Positions 53,621 through 62,012 of a stretch of 64,000 nucleotides of DNA are shown in pieces. A program made the translations under genes and the position numbers. The DNA is from Bradyrhizobium sp. GTDB taxonomy: Bacteria > Pseudomonadota > Alphaproteobacteria > Rhizobiales > Xanthobacteraceae. Within the stretch, counting starts at the first letter, position 1. Each line of letters starts with the position of its first letter. Where the stretch lies: positions 1 to 64,000 of the forward strand of contig NZ_DAIDJE010000206.1 of NCBI RefSeq assembly GCF_027451485.1, in the 5' to 3' direction. The notes beneath the pieces were generated by a model that saw nothing but the letters and a program-made list of their open reading frames with translations, ran no database searches and had not been told where the DNA came from.

Positions 53621-55003
53621 CCGTCCGTTCGGGATATCGTCTCGCTGCCAATACCTCATCCCCGCGATCATCAGCGCAAAGGTCGTGATCCAGACGAGAC
53701 GCGAGCCATAGCGATCGTGCGGGCCTGATATCACGCCGCAGATGAACGCGTTACCCAGCAGCGTCAGGCATACGGTCGCGAGCAAAAGCGTTACATCGTC
53801 GACCCGCTTTCGCCAGAGCGCAGCGAGCAGCAGGACAAAGACCAGTACCGTCGAGATCAACGCGACCGGAACGTGAATCAGGTTGAAGGGACCAAAGGTG
53901 AGGTGGCTTTTCTGCTGGCGCGCTGCGTCAACTACTTTCAATTGCTGTGGCAGAAAGTCCCGGAAGAGGCCGTAGGTGTGCATCATTGTCGGATGGTCGG
54001 TATTCTCGCCGGTGGCCACTTTAAGCAACTGCTCCCCCGCATCCGTCAGCGCCGCCTCGGCCTGCCATAGCGGGTAGTCCGCAAGAGCGTGGACTGCGAT
54101 GTATCCCATCTCATTGCCCAAGCCGGGAAAGCGCCCGAGCTTGTTGAAGATGCTTTCCCGGCTCCACAGGAAATCGTCCGCCGTTTCCGGCAGCTCGTTG
54201 CGGTAAGGGCAGAGCTTGAACTGTTGGGTGGCACAATGGTCGTTCAGGTAACGGGTGACGATGCCGTCCTGGAGCATGCGGGCAAACGCCAGCGCAGGGC
54301 CGCCGGGCGTCCACGCCAATTGTCCGGACAGGGCGAAATTGCCCAACAGCAGCATGATGGCGCCGGCGGCGATGGTGAGTGTGCCCTGCACGAGGTGGGT
54401 GGTCGGGATTCGCCCGCATAGGAAGGGGCGCAAGATCCATCCGACGCAACACAATCCCAGGAGAACGCCCATCGTTGCGCTGTGGGTTGCTGCCGAAAAA
54501 GCAGTGAAAACGAACAGTGCGATCTTTTCGCTTCGGGAAATCTTGCTGCTGTACAGGACCAGAAGGAACAACGACAGGACCGACAAGCCGGAAAAGATGT
54601 CGGTCAACAGCATGCTGGCAAGCCAGGGGAGCGCCGTCGTCAGGGTCAGCGCCAGACACGATCCGAACAGCCGCCACGGCCCGGCGAGGCCAAAGACCCG
54701 CAGCATCAGCTGCAAGATCCACATTGTCGCGAGCGCCTGGATCGCCAGATTGCCCCAGAAGTAGGTGTGTTCACCGTAGTGCAGATAGAGGCCGAAGACG
54801 GTCGAACGACTAGGGACCAGGTAACCTTCATACCATCGCGCCAGATACCCGCCGGTGTCCGACTGAAGGAGGGGGTAGCCATTCCAGAATGCCGGCGCAA
54901 GCAGCATCAGGGGTATGGCGATGGCGATCGCCCAGACCAGAAGCGGTTTGGCGTCGCGTGCGGGCACGGTGGGTGCGCTAATATCTGCCATCTGACCGAC
55001 CAT
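53606..55003 (-). CDS. Polytopic membrane protein, GT-C-like
   Basis: A 465-residue protein with about ten membrane helices and a long periplasmic loop (residues roughly 250-370) containing the Cys pair CATQQFKLC. The opening SDTGGYLARWYEGY after helix 1 carries an acidic motif in the first loop, as in GT-C glycosyltransferases, but no sugar-donor gene is near. The ATG at 55003 (MVGQMADIS) has AAGG upstream; 54991 is an alternative. Function not established. Confidence 0.65.
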   Translation of the reverse strand: MVGQMADISAPTVPARDAKPLLVWAIAIAIPLMLLAPAFWNGYPLLQSDTGGYLARWYEGYLVPSRSTVFGLYLHYGEHTYFWGNLAIQALATMWILQLMLRVFGLAGPWRLFGSCLALTLTTALPWLASMLLTDIFSGLSVLSLFLLVLYSSKISRSEKIALFVFTAFSAATHSATMGVLLGLCCVGWILRPFLCGRIPTTHLVQGTLTIAAGAIMLLLGNFALSGQLAWTPGGPALAFARMLQDGIVTRYLNDHCATQQFKLCPYRNELPETADDFLWSRESIFNKLGRFPGLGNEMGYIAVHALADYPLWQAEAALTDAGEQLLKVATGENTDHPTMMHTYGLFRDFLPQQLKVVDAARQQKSHLTFGPFNLIHVPVALISTVLVFVLLLAALWRKRVDDVTLLLATVCLTLLGNAFICGVISGPHDRYGSRLVWITTFALMIAGMRYWQRDDIPNGRSRPT

Positions 55004-55542
55004 GCAAGGAGACCTTATCGCGCGCAAATCCGCCGATAGTCGGCTTGATTTACGGGAACTCGCAACCAACTAGAGCTCCGATTCCGAAGTTCGCAGGCTA
55101 TATCGTCATACCCCGATGCGAACTCCGGACGCGAAGGACTCAAGCGATTTATTGTTGCCAGTACCGCCGATCTGAAGTCCCTGCACCACAAGCGGCGAAT
55201 TCGATCAGGGACTTCAGATCGATGAAGCGGTACTCGCATCAATAAGTTAGCTAGTGCCCATGACTTTCCGAAGTTCGTGAAATCGGAAGTTGAGGCGTAA
55301 CACGAACTTCGGAAAGTGGGCACTAGTGCGGCTTCGAATTTTAAGTTCTTATGACGAACTGGCGGCGAATTGATAGGAGCTTCAAAATCCGCCGAACAGA
55401 GCGGGCAGCTCAAATTCCTATGAGATTCCGGCGCCTTATGCCAGCATTCACCCTCGCGTGAAAGTCGGAGGACATCGGGTCGGGCTCGTGATAAAAATGG
55501 GTCTGTTTATCGTGGCTACAGAGGAATTTGCGGGTGGAGCCT
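55004..55542. repeat. Repeat-rich intergenic island
   Basis: This 539-nt stretch has no credible gene. It holds repeat copy B (about 55069-55125), a perfect 15-bp inverted repeat GATCTGAAGTCCCTG / CAGGGACTTCAGATC (55169-55183 and 55206-55220), a longer hairpin at 55251-55326, and two similar direct copies starting GGCGAATT (55194 and 55365). It looks like decayed, nested small elements. Confidence 0.65.
55251..55326. repeat. Long imperfect palindrome, MITE-like
   Basis: The left arm 55251-55279 begins CTAGTGCCCATGACTTTC. The right arm 55301-55326 ends GGAAAGTGGGCACTAG. They pair over 26 bp with a 3-base bulge and a 21-base loop. The ends CTAGTGCCCA/TGGGCACTAG could be the termini of a small mobile element. 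Confidence 0.7.
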
Positions 55543-56373
55543 ATGGCAAAGCATCAGATCAATCCGCAAGGCGGCAGCAGGCTGGCTGCTCTCGACCCGA
55601 TTTGGGATCGGGTCCGCGCCGAGGCTGAGGACATCGTCCGCCGGGAGCCGGAACTCGCCACGTTTATCTATGCCACCGTATTGCATCACGACCGGCTCGA
55701 GCAGGCGGTGGTGCACCGGATTGCCGAACGCCTGGACCATTCGGCACTGTCGGGTGACCTGATCCGCCAAGCCTATGACGAGGCGCTGCGCGACGATCCT
55801 GATATCGGCAACGCCTTCCGAGCCGATCTGGTCGCGGTTTATGACCGCGATCCAGCCACGTCGCGCTTTATCGACCCCTTGCTCTATTTCAAGGGTTTTC
55901 ATGCCTTGCAGACCCATCGTCTGGCGCACTGGCTGTTCAGGAGGGGCCGCAAGGATTTCTCCTTCTATCTGCAAAGCCGCTCGTCTTCGGCATTTCAGAC
56001 CGACATAAACCCGGCGGCGGTCATTGGCCGCGGCATCTTCCTCGACCATGCCACCGGTTTCGTTTGCGGTGAGACGGCAGTAATCGAGGACGACGTCTCA
56101 ATTCTGCATGGGGTCACGCTCGGTGGAACCGGCAAGGAGAACGAGGATCGCCACCCCAAAATCCGTCGCGGCGTGATGATCGGGGCCGGAGCCAAAATCC
56201 TCGGCAACATCGAGGTCGGTCACTGCGCGAGAATCGCGGCTGGCTCCGTGGTCGTCAAACCCGTGCCGCACAATGTGACGGTCGCCGGCGTGCCGGCCAA
56301 GATCGTGGGTGAGGCCGGATGCGCCGAACCCTCCCGTACCATGGACCAGATGATCAACGCCATCGGGCTGTGA
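55543..56373 (+). CDS. cysE: Serine O-acetyltransferase
   Basis: First step of cysteine synthesis: acetyl-CoA plus L-serine to O-acetylserine. The 276-residue protein has the helical N-terminal SATase domain (DPIWDRVRAEAEDIVRREPE) and the left-handed beta-helix with DINPAAVIGRGIFLDHATGF and HGVTLGGTGK, the active-site His among them. The C-terminal tail, involved in feedback inhibition and binding to CysK, is present. The ATG at 55543 follows GGAG. DUF3126 follows 172 nt later. Confidence 0.95.
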   Translation: MAKHQINPQGGSRLAALDPIWDRVRAEAEDIVRREPELATFIYATVLHHDRLEQAVVHRIAERLDHSALSGDLIRQAYDEALRDDPDIGNAFRADLVAVYDRDPATSRFIDPLLYFKGFHALQTHRLAHWLFRRGRKDFSFYLQSRSSSAFQTDINPAAVIGRGIFLDHATGFVCGETAVIEDDVSILHGVTLGGTGKENEDRHPKIRRGVMIGAGAKILGNIEVGHCARIAAGSVVVKPVPHNVTVAGVPAKIVGEAGCAEPSRTMDQMINAIGL

Positions 56374-56545
56374 GTTTCATCCCTGCGCGCCGCCGGAGGA
56401 TTGCGCGCGGGTGGGACGCATTGATGGTTTTGCAGTCGGCCGGATGCGCGGCTATAACCCTGCCCGGAATCAAATTGTCATGATGCTGGCGCTTCTCGCC
56501 GCATCGCTCTAAAACTTCTTAGCTTTTCGCATTTGGAGACGCACC

Positions 56546-56764
56546 GTGGACGTTCAGGAAGTCAGGAAACTCGACGCCTACCTCAAGCGTGTGTTCGGGA
56601 ATCCAAAGATCCGCGTGGTTCCGCGGCCCAAGAAGGATGACTCGGCCGAAGTCTATATCGGCGAGGAATTCATCGGCGTTCTCTTTGTCGATGACGAGGA
56701 CGATGACCGCTCGTTTCAGTTCCAGATGGCGATCCTGGAAGACGATCTGGTCGAGCAGGGCTAA
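56546..56764 (+). CDS. DUF3126 family protein
   Basis: A 72-residue acidic protein, MDVQEVRKLDAYLKRVFGN, with VYIGEEFIGVLFVDDEDDDRSFQFQMAILEDDL. A conserved alphaproteobacterial family without known function, often found next to cysE, as here. GTG start at 56546 with GGAG upstream. Confidence 0.9.
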   Translation: MDVQEVRKLDAYLKRVFGNPKIRVVPRPKKDDSAEVYIGEEFIGVLFVDDEDDDRSFQFQMAILEDDLVEQG

Positions 56765-56770
56765 TCACGG

Positions 56771-57610
56771 CTATTTCGAACCGTGTAGTTGCTGGGTCAG
56801 GCGGTCCATCGCGTCCGCCACCTGCCGCCATTGCGCCAGCCAACTGCGCGGAAAGCGAAAGGTCAGGTCAGCTCCCTCAATGCGACGTTCGCTGAGACAC
56901 ATGCCGGGCGTGGCTGCCTCGCGCGAGCAGCGGGCAACCATGCCGGGTGAGGACGCGAAGAACAAATCCTCTCCGCTGTAGGGCGAGCCCTCACGGAATG
57001 CGCGCGTGGTCAGACCATCCTCGCCAACCGACTGGGTAGGCTCGAGATAGCGTGGCAAGATGGTGGCTACGCGCTCCTCCGGCGCCAGCGAGCCATGATG
57101 GGCCGCAATCGACAGGAAAATCCGGTCGATCGGTCGTACAGTGTCCTCGACAGTAGCCGCACTGACGCGTTTTGGCGCTTCCGGAGGCTGGAGCGAGGGG
57201 TAGCTGAAGCTCAGGTCAATGCGTTCCTGTGGCCCGGTATGGCGCTGGATTTTCATTCGGATCGAAGCAGACGGCACGTTGAAGAGGGTCGAGCCGATGC
57301 TGATCGGCAGCCGCGCCGGCCCGCTTCCCGCTTCCGCGTCCCAGGTCGGCCAGAGCAGATAGGCAACCGAGGTAAGCGCCGCTGCAGCAATAAAGCCGCC
57401 CACCACGACCGGGAGCAGGTGGGCGCTCCAGTCCTTTCCGGTGCTGCGTGCGATGATCCGGGTTGAGGCGATTAAAGTCATGAACAAGCTGAGGTTGGAT
57501 CGGAACTGCGAACGAATCAGCGCCGAATATGCCATGCGGCGCCGCACATCCGTATCGTTTGAACTGGGGCATGCCTTGTGAGCCATGTGCCGGCCGCAGT
57601 TCCCGAACAT
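56771..57610 (-). CDS. Single-pass membrane protein of unknown function
   Basis: A 279-residue protein with a cytoplasmic N-terminus, one transmembrane helix (LLPVVVGGFIAAAALTSVAYLL) and a periplasmic domain of about 190 residues with Cys near residues 234 and 243 that may form a disulfide. The ATG at 57610 has a strong AAGGAAGG site; internal ATGs at 57535 and 57481 (MTLIAST) lack one but give a more compact start. Not recognised. It converges on DUF3126 with 6 nt between. Confidence 0.65.
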   Translation of the reverse strand: MFGNCGRHMAHKACPSSNDTDVRRRMAYSALIRSQFRSNLSLFMTLIASTRIIARSTGKDWSAHLLPVVVGGFIAAAALTSVAYLLWPTWDAEAGSGPARLPISIGSTLFNVPSASIRMKIQRHTGPQERIDLSFSYPSLQPPEAPKRVSAATVEDTVRPIDRIFLSIAAHHGSLAPEERVATILPRYLEPTQSVGEDGLTTRAFREGSPYSGEDLFFASSPGMVARCSREAATPGMCLSERRIEGADLTFRFPRSWLAQWRQVADAMDRLTQQLHGSK

Positions 57611-57699
57611 GCATTAACCCTTCCTTAAGTATGTTGTAGCGGTCGCGCGCCAATTTTGCGAAGCAAAGCCGGTTTCAGTCGTTGCGTGGACGTACCCTC

Positions 57700-58029
57700 A
57701 TGACGCCGGATGCGTTGAACTCCGTGTTTGCCTTGGCCATCGGTTTTGCGCTCGCCGGCGCGCTCACCAGCGGATATCAAGCGATCGTGCATCGACCGGC
57801 AGGCTTCGGCTTGCTTCAGGACGGGATTGCACCGAGCACCTTTGCGGCCGTGCCGTTTTTGGTGTTTGCCGCCCCCTTCATCATCATGCGCAATACGCTG
57901 CGTGGCGTGCAGGTCGAGCGGCGCCGCTTCGAGTTCGTGATGATGGCGACGGTGCTGGCGGGATTCTGGAGCCTGATGTCCGGGTCCTTTTTTCTCATGA
58001 CGCTCCACGCCGCGGGACTGCTGGCCTGA
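57700..58029 (+). CDS. Small membrane protein of unknown function
   Basis: A 109-residue protein with three hydrophobic segments (SVFALAIGFALAGALTSGY, FAAVPFLVFAAPFIIM, FVMMATVLAGFWSLMSG). A conserved Bradyrhizobium-type membrane protein as far as I recall. The ATG at 57700 is preferred to the TTG at 57682. Divergent from the gene at 57610. Confidence 0.65.
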   Translation: MTPDALNSVFALAIGFALAGALTSGYQAIVHRPAGFGLLQDGIAPSTFAAVPFLVFAAPFIIMRNTLRGVQVERRRFEFVMMATVLAGFWSLMSGSFFLMTLHAAGLLA

Positions 58030-58120
58030 ATCCTTCTTGACGCGAGCCGCTGCACAGCTTGCTTGAAAACGCTTTGAGGGCTGTGCGAGAGTCATCCCTT
58101 GGAAAGGAGACCTCTCCCTC

Positions 58121-58651
58121 ATGGCGATCTACGAACTCGACGGCCAGGCGCCTGACCTCCCCAAATCCGGCAACTATTTCATCGCCGATACTGCAACCGT
58201 GATCGGCAAGGTGCGTCTGCTCGAGGGCGCAAGCGTCTGGTTTGGCGCGGTGTTGCGCGGCGACAATGAGTGGATCGAGATCGGGGAGGGTTCGAATGTG
58301 CAGGACAATTCGACCTGCCATACCGATCGCGGCTTTCCGCTGACGATCGGCAAGAACTGCACTGTTGGCCACAATGTCATCCTGCACGGCTGCACGCTCG
58401 AGGACGGCGCATTGGTCGGCATGGGGTCGATCATCATGAACGGTGCCAGGATCGGCCGCGACAGCATCGTCGGTGCCGGCGCGGTGATTACCGAAGGCAA
58501 GACATTTCCTGAACAGTCGCTGATCATCGGCGCGCCGGCGCGGGTGATCCGGACGCTCGAACCGGCTCAGGTAGCGGCCATGGGAAGTGCGGCAAAATTC
58601 TACGCCGGTAACGGCCCTCGCTTTAAAGACGGCTTGAAGAGGATCGGCTAA
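58121..58651 (+). CDS. Gamma carbonic anhydrase-like hexapeptide protein
   Basis: A 176-residue left-handed beta-helix protein of the PaaY/YrdA/CaiE group. The zinc His positions appear in NSTCHTDRG and VGHNVILHG, and the hexapeptide turns run through [17 protein letters not shown]. May hydrate carbon dioxide or act as a thioesterase helper. The ATG at 58121 follows AAAGGAGA. Confidence 0.9.
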   Translation: MAIYELDGQAPDLPKSGNYFIADTATVIGKVRLLEGASVWFGAVLRGDNEWIEIGEGSNVQDNSTCHTDRGFPLTIGKNCTVGHNVILHGCTLEDGALVGMGSIIMNGARIGRDSIVGAGAVITEGKTFPEQSLIIGAPARVIRTLEPAQVAAMGSAAKFYAGNGPRFKDGLKRIG

Positions 58652-58744
58652 GTCTCGTCGGCCATGGATGCCGGCGTTCCTGTCATCATGGTTTGGACTT
58701 CCGACCAGGTTTGGGGCGGTTGCGTTTGCGCTCCGGTTCAGCTG

Positions 58745-58915
58745 TCAGGCGAACGCTCTTGCGCAGGGGTCCTTGAGATCGATTGGAATGCCGTGCTTCT
58801 TGAGCAAATCGGCAAATGCCTCGTCCGCCAGTTCCTGGAACGTCGCCATCCGGTCGCGCGTCAATTGCTTCAGCTTGTCGAACGTATCGTCGTCGAAGGC
58901 GATCAATTTGCGCAT
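58745..58915 (-). CDS. Small ribbon-helix-helix-like protein (56 aa)
   Basis: Short reading frame MRKLIAFDDDTFDKLKQLTR.. ending in LKDPCARAFA. The pattern of one beta strand (KLIAFDDDT) followed by two helices (FDKLKQLTRDRMAT, FQELADEAFADLLKKHG) is that of CopG/Arc-type DNA-binding proteins, as in antitoxins and small regulators. No toxin gene adjoins. Codon use is normal for the genome, with G or C preferred in third positions. The start is uncertain because the ribosome site is weak. Confidence 0.7.
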   Translation of the reverse strand: MRKLIAFDDDTFDKLKQLTRDRMATFQELADEAFADLLKKHGIPIDLKDPCARAFA

Positions 58916-59418
58916 GAGCAAGGCCGGATGCGTGAACGATGGGGCGACGCTTAACAGGGTTTAGCCAGTGGTCCCCACCCTAACATTTCAGCTTCCGGTC
59001 CTCCAAATGTCGCGCGGATGCCGCCCCGCGCTGGCATAGTGTGATTTTCAGCAGCAGATCGTCTGTTGCTGGCAGGAGAGGCAGAAATTGAATGCCTCGG
59101 CCGCGCCGTCAAGACACGGCCGCCATGTTTTGGTGCGTCGGTTTGCGCATTTCCTATCGGTCCAACGAGATCGTGTTGATCGATATGATTGATGACAACA
59201 AACCGGCCAGGCCGGCTCGAGAACGGAGCACTTCAACGACGACGTCCCTCCGATCCGCTTCATAAAACACTTTTTATCTTTGAAGATCCTGCCGTCCGGT
59301 CGCGCAGACGTGAGCATATCGTGTGAGACATGTCATCGCGCTCGGCCGTACAACAGGGAACAGAAAGCTGAACAGCGAGTCTTCTCTTACGAGGACTTGT
59401 CACTTGAAGGAGGATGAG
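58916..59418. other. Gene-poor region upstream of the Gly-rich protein gene
   Basis: This 503-nt stretch shows no recognised gene. A minus-strand frame (59048-59317) ends in a Cys-rich tail (FNFCLSCQQQTICC) but lacks a ribosome site and resembles nothing I know. No clear promoter was found. Confidence 0.45.
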
Positions 59419-59997
59419 ATGTTGCGGAAGACAATGATTGCGCTGTGCGCCGTGGCTTCGGTACTTGCGTTGACGCCGAATATGGCCTTGGCCTTTGGTG
59501 GACACGGCGGCGGCGGTGGGGGACATGGCGGCGGTGGTTTCGGTGGGGGTGGCGGCGGCTTTGGTGGCGGGCATGGCGGCGGTGGATTTGGTGGCGGCGG
59601 GTTCGGCGGCCATGTTGGCGGTTTTGGCGGCGGCGGTTTCGGCGGTGCGCATGTGGGTGGCCTCGCTACGCGCGGTGGCATGAATAGCTTCGCTCACGTG
59701 GCACCGGGCGGCGGCGTTGGCGCGGTCCAAGGCAACCGGTTTGCAGGCGGCAATTTTGGTCACGGCGGGTTTGGCCACGGCCATGGCCGCGGCTTTCGCC
59801 ATCGCGGCTTTTATGCCGGATATGGAGGCTGGGGTTGGGGGCCGGGCTATTACGACGATTGGGGCTGGGGCTATCCGGACTACGCCTATTACGATTATCC
59901 GGATTACTATGGCTACGACAACAACTGCTACGTGGTGCAGCGGCGTGTGCATACGCCGCATGGGTGGCGCCTACGGCCGGTCCAGGTTTGCAGTTAG
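59419..59997 (+). CDS. Secreted Gly/His- and Tyr-rich protein
   Basis: A 192-residue low-complexity protein. A Sec signal peptide (MLRKTMIALCAVASVLALTP) is followed by a Gly-rich stretch of GGGFGG/GGH units (residues about 32-90), a Gly/His/Arg segment and a Tyr/Asp/Trp/Gly-rich C-terminal part (YYDDWGWGYPDYAYYDYPD) with a terminal Cys pair (NNCYVVQRR..VQVCS). Probably a cell-surface or matrix protein; metal binding through His is possible. The ATG at 59419 follows AAGGAGGA. Confidence 0.75.
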   Translation: MLRKTMIALCAVASVLALTPNMALAFGGHGGGGGGHGGGGFGGGGGGFGGGHGGGGFGGGGFGGHVGGFGGGGFGGAHVGGLATRGGMNSFAHVAPGGGVGAVQGNRFAGGNFGHGGFGHGHGRGFRHRGFYAGYGGWGWGPGYYDDWGWGYPDYAYYDYPDYYGYDNNCYVVQRRVHTPHGWRLRPVQVCS

Positions 59998-60025
59998 TTA
60001 GGGGAGCGCCCCTGCTGCCCAATGA

Positions 60026-60053
60026 AAGCGCGCGGATGTTCGTCCGCGCGCTT
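60026..60053 (+). terminator. Hairpin after the Gly-rich gene
   Basis: AAGCGCGCGGA (60026-60036) pairs with TCCGCGCGCTT (60043-60053) around TGTTCG. The following CGTTATTT is only weakly T-rich, so termination may be partial. Confidence 0.5.
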
Positions 60054-60081
60054 CGTTATTTCGGCACGAACTTTCTGAGGT

Positions 60082-60125
60082 AAAAAAACAAGGCCGTCGG
60101 CGGAGTATGTTCGCCCACGGCCTTG
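60082..60125 (-). terminator. Rho-independent terminator (distal)
   Basis: On the minus strand, CAAGGCCGT and ACGGCCTTG (60117-60125 and 60089-60097) form a stem, extended by an inner GGCG/CGCC pairing, and are followed by seven Ts (60088-60082). It terminates transcription coming from the right. Confidence 0.8.
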
Positions 60126-60220
60126 CCTGCCCCGGATATTAAATTGGCTCACGCCATCCGGCGAACTCCACCATGGCACGGTGTCACCCGGATCCGTGTG
60201 AAGTAGTTCACAAAGTCTCC
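60126..60220 (-). ncRNA. Possible small RNA or peptide leader between two terminators
   Basis: This segment of about 95 nt lies after one minus-strand terminator (60221-60259) and directly before a second one (60082-60125). A separate short transcript would explain the second terminator. It contains an 11-codon frame MVEFAGWREPI (60174-60139). No promoter is certain and no Rfam family is recognised. Confidence 0.25.
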
Positions 60221-60259
60221 AAAAAGGGTGCGGCCAGCCCTTGGGGGAAGGCTGGCCGC
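60221..60259 (-). terminator. Rho-independent terminator of the transglutaminase-like gene
   Basis: On the minus strand GCGGCCAGCC (60259-60250) and GGCTGGCCGC (60239-60230) form a perfect 10-bp stem, followed by ACCC and five Ts (60225-60221). It starts 69 nt after the stop of the gene at 60328. Confidence 0.8.
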
Positions 60260-60327
60260 GCGCGAGACGGTCTGGGACGGGGAGGGGTGGGGATGTGACC
60301 GGCTCGCGTAACTCTTGATTCTTGTTC

Positions 60328-60951
60328 TCAATGATCCCTGGCGCTGGCTGTCAAAGCCGCAGGCCGGGGATCGCCGAGGGAAACCCAGACATTCTGGTCG
60401 CTCTGCGATTGGCGCTTGACGAAGCGGTAGCCGGTCTCGGTCCAGGCCACGACGTTTTCGTTCTGGTTGTCGAGAATGAACTCGCCCTTGTCGGACTTGA
60501 CGGTCAAGACCGCATGACCTTCGCCCATCTTGTCGCGCACAACCGTGATCAGAAGCGCCTCGCGGGGCCAGCCCGCATCGATCAGCATCTTCCGTTTCAG
60601 CAGCACGTAGTCTTCGCAGTCACCATAGCCGTCGGTCGGGATCGACCATTTCTCGACCACGCCCCAATGATCCATGTCGGTCATCGGCTTGATGGTCTCG
60701 TTGACCCAGCGATTGACCTTGATCAGATCGCGCCAGGCCGCTTGCGTCATCACGATATCACGCGGCTGAGACGGGCCGGCTTTGCACTCGGCCGCATTCT
60801 CGGTGCAGAATTCGACCCAGCCGATCGGGGCACGTGCGGTGTCGCCAAGACTTGCATAGAGCGGCCGCTCATCTGCGGCTCGCGCCGATACGGTCAGTCC
60901 CAACAGGATGGCGGCAACCGCCAAACCTTTCCGATCCCTGAGGTTGAACAT
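60328..60951 (-). CDS. Bacterial transglutaminase-like cysteine peptidase (BTLCP)
   Basis: A 207-residue exported protein; signal peptide LAVAAILLGLTVSARA is followed by a papain-like domain. The triad is C112 (GYGDCEDYV), H146 (GEGHAVL) and D161 (ILDNQN). In relatives such as LapG the domain cleaves surface adhesins in response to c-di-GMP; no LapD-like partner is seen here. The ATG at 60951 has GGGGGG upstream. Two terminators follow. Confidence 0.88.
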   Translation of the reverse strand: MFNLRDRKGLAVAAILLGLTVSARAADERPLYASLGDTARAPIGWVEFCTENAAECKAGPSQPRDIVMTQAAWRDLIKVNRWVNETIKPMTDMDHWGVVEKWSIPTDGYGDCEDYVLLKRKMLIDAGWPREALLITVVRDKMGEGHAVLTVKSDKGEFILDNQNENVVAWTETGYRFVKRQSQSDQNVWVSLGDPRPAALTASARDH

Positions 60952-61343
60952 TGTGGCCCCCCGTTTTCTTGTTGGGACCACGTTTCGCACAAAGGATTTG
61001 CGGTGCGGCTAAGCAGCCGAAGCACAATTGAGACGAATACTGCTCAATACTTCAGATAGTTCGATCGGCATTTGAATAGAATGCGAGTCCAATTTTACAA
61101 AACTGCAATTGATTCAAATTTTAGCAATTAACTGCCGAGACCGCGAAAATGCAGCCGTATTCCTGAAAAGGGTTCCCGGCATTAACCGGGATCACCGGGG
61201 CTTGCCCGCTCGCAAAAAAGCCCCGGTTGACCCTCTGGAGTTGGAAAAACAGCCAATCCGGCGCGTTTCGGCTTTACCGGCCGCTAACGCTTTCCGAACA
61301 CAGCGAACTGGATCCGAGCAAGTCGGCGATTTCTCTCGGGTCG
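60952..61343. other. Intergenic region with a 10-bp inverted repeat
   Basis: This 392-nt stretch has no gene. Positions 61194-61203 (ACCGGGGCTT) and 61218-61227 (AAGCCCCGGT) are perfect complements around a 14-base loop; a smaller TCCCGG..CCGGGA dyad lies just before. Neither is followed by a clear T-run. Confidence 0.5.
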
Positions 61344-61544
61344 TTAAAACGCGTTTCCTTTGCGCAGCCCGAGCCACTTGAACACGAGCGCTGCCGGGCA
61401 AAGGCCGGTGAGCGACGCCTGGATCATGTTCAACCCGGCAAAAGCCGTCAGCAGATACCAATAGGCGTTGACATAGGTGCCGAGCGCCAGCCCCAGCAGG
61501 ACGACGAAACCGGCGAAGGCTAGAACAGCTTTATCGATATTCAT
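61344..61544 (-). CDS. DUF2892 (YgaP-like) small membrane protein
   Basis: A 66-residue protein with two membrane helices (LAFAGFVVLLGLALGTYV and YLLTAFAGLNMIQASLTG) followed by LCPAALVFKWLG, the DUF2892 pattern. This domain is fused or adjacent to rhodaneses and persulfide-handling genes elsewhere. Starts 24 nt after trxC; third gene of the sqr operon. Confidence 0.88.
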   Translation of the reverse strand: MNIDKAVLAFAGFVVLLGLALGTYVNAYWYLLTAFAGLNMIQASLTGLCPAALVFKWLGLRKGNAF

Positions 61545-61568
61545 GATATTCTCCTTGAAACTGCAACA

Positions 61569-62012
61569 TTAGGAATGGGCAAGGCGGGATTCTGTCCAGG
61601 CGACGATGCTTTGCGCATCCATCGCGCCGGCTTGACGGGCGATCTCGCGGCCGCCGCGCATCAGGAGCAGCGTCGGAATTCCCGAGATATTGAGGCGCGA
61701 CGACAGCGAAGGCGCTTTGTCCGAGTTGAGCTTTAACAGGCGCACCTGAGGCTCCAGCTGTTGGGCGGCGCGCTCGAACATCGGGGCCATGGCGCGGCAC
61801 GGGCCGCACCAGGGTGCCCAGACGTCCACGAGCACGGGAATGTCGTTGTTGGCGAGGTGACGTCCAAAACCTTCTTCGTCGACCTCCACGGGGTGGCCGG
61901 TGAAGAGTGGCTGATGGCAGGCGCCGCAGCGCGCCTCCTTGGAGGCGCGCTCAACGGGCAGCCGGTTGGTCCGCCCACAATTCCCGCAGACGATATGGCG
62001 CGTCTCGCTCAT
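61569..62012 (-). CDS. trxC: Thioredoxin 2 with N-terminal zinc domain
   Basis: A 147-residue disulfide reductase. C9-x2-C12 and C29-x2-C32 form the zinc knuckle of thioredoxin 2; the active site is W-C69-G-P-C72 and the cis-Pro is in GIPTLLLM. Its ATG overlaps the sqr stop in an ATGA arrangement, so it is translationally coupled and likely reduces persulfides or polysulfide formed by the oxidoreductase. The larger upstream open frame is the shadow of sqr. Confidence 0.93.
   Translation of the reverse strand: MSETRHIVCGNCGRTNRLPVERASKEARCGACHQPLFTGHPVEVDEEGFGRHLANNDIPVLVDVWAPWCGPCRAMAPMFERAAQQLEPQVRLLKLNSDKAPSLSSRLNISGIPTLLLMRGGREIARQAGAMDAQSIVAWTESRLAHS

Noticed and set aside
55015-55413. 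Minus-strand 132-codon frame in the repeat island
   Set aside because: It is made of inverted-repeat sequence and has no ribosome site or known motif.
59048-59317. Minus-strand 89-codon frame ending in a Cys-rich tail
   Set aside because: No ribosome site and no recognised family; kept only as a remark in the intergenic note.
61194-61227. Inverted repeat considered as terminator of the sqr operon
   Set aside because: The stem is perfect, but neither side has a T-run outside the hairpin, so it is reported only as a repeat.
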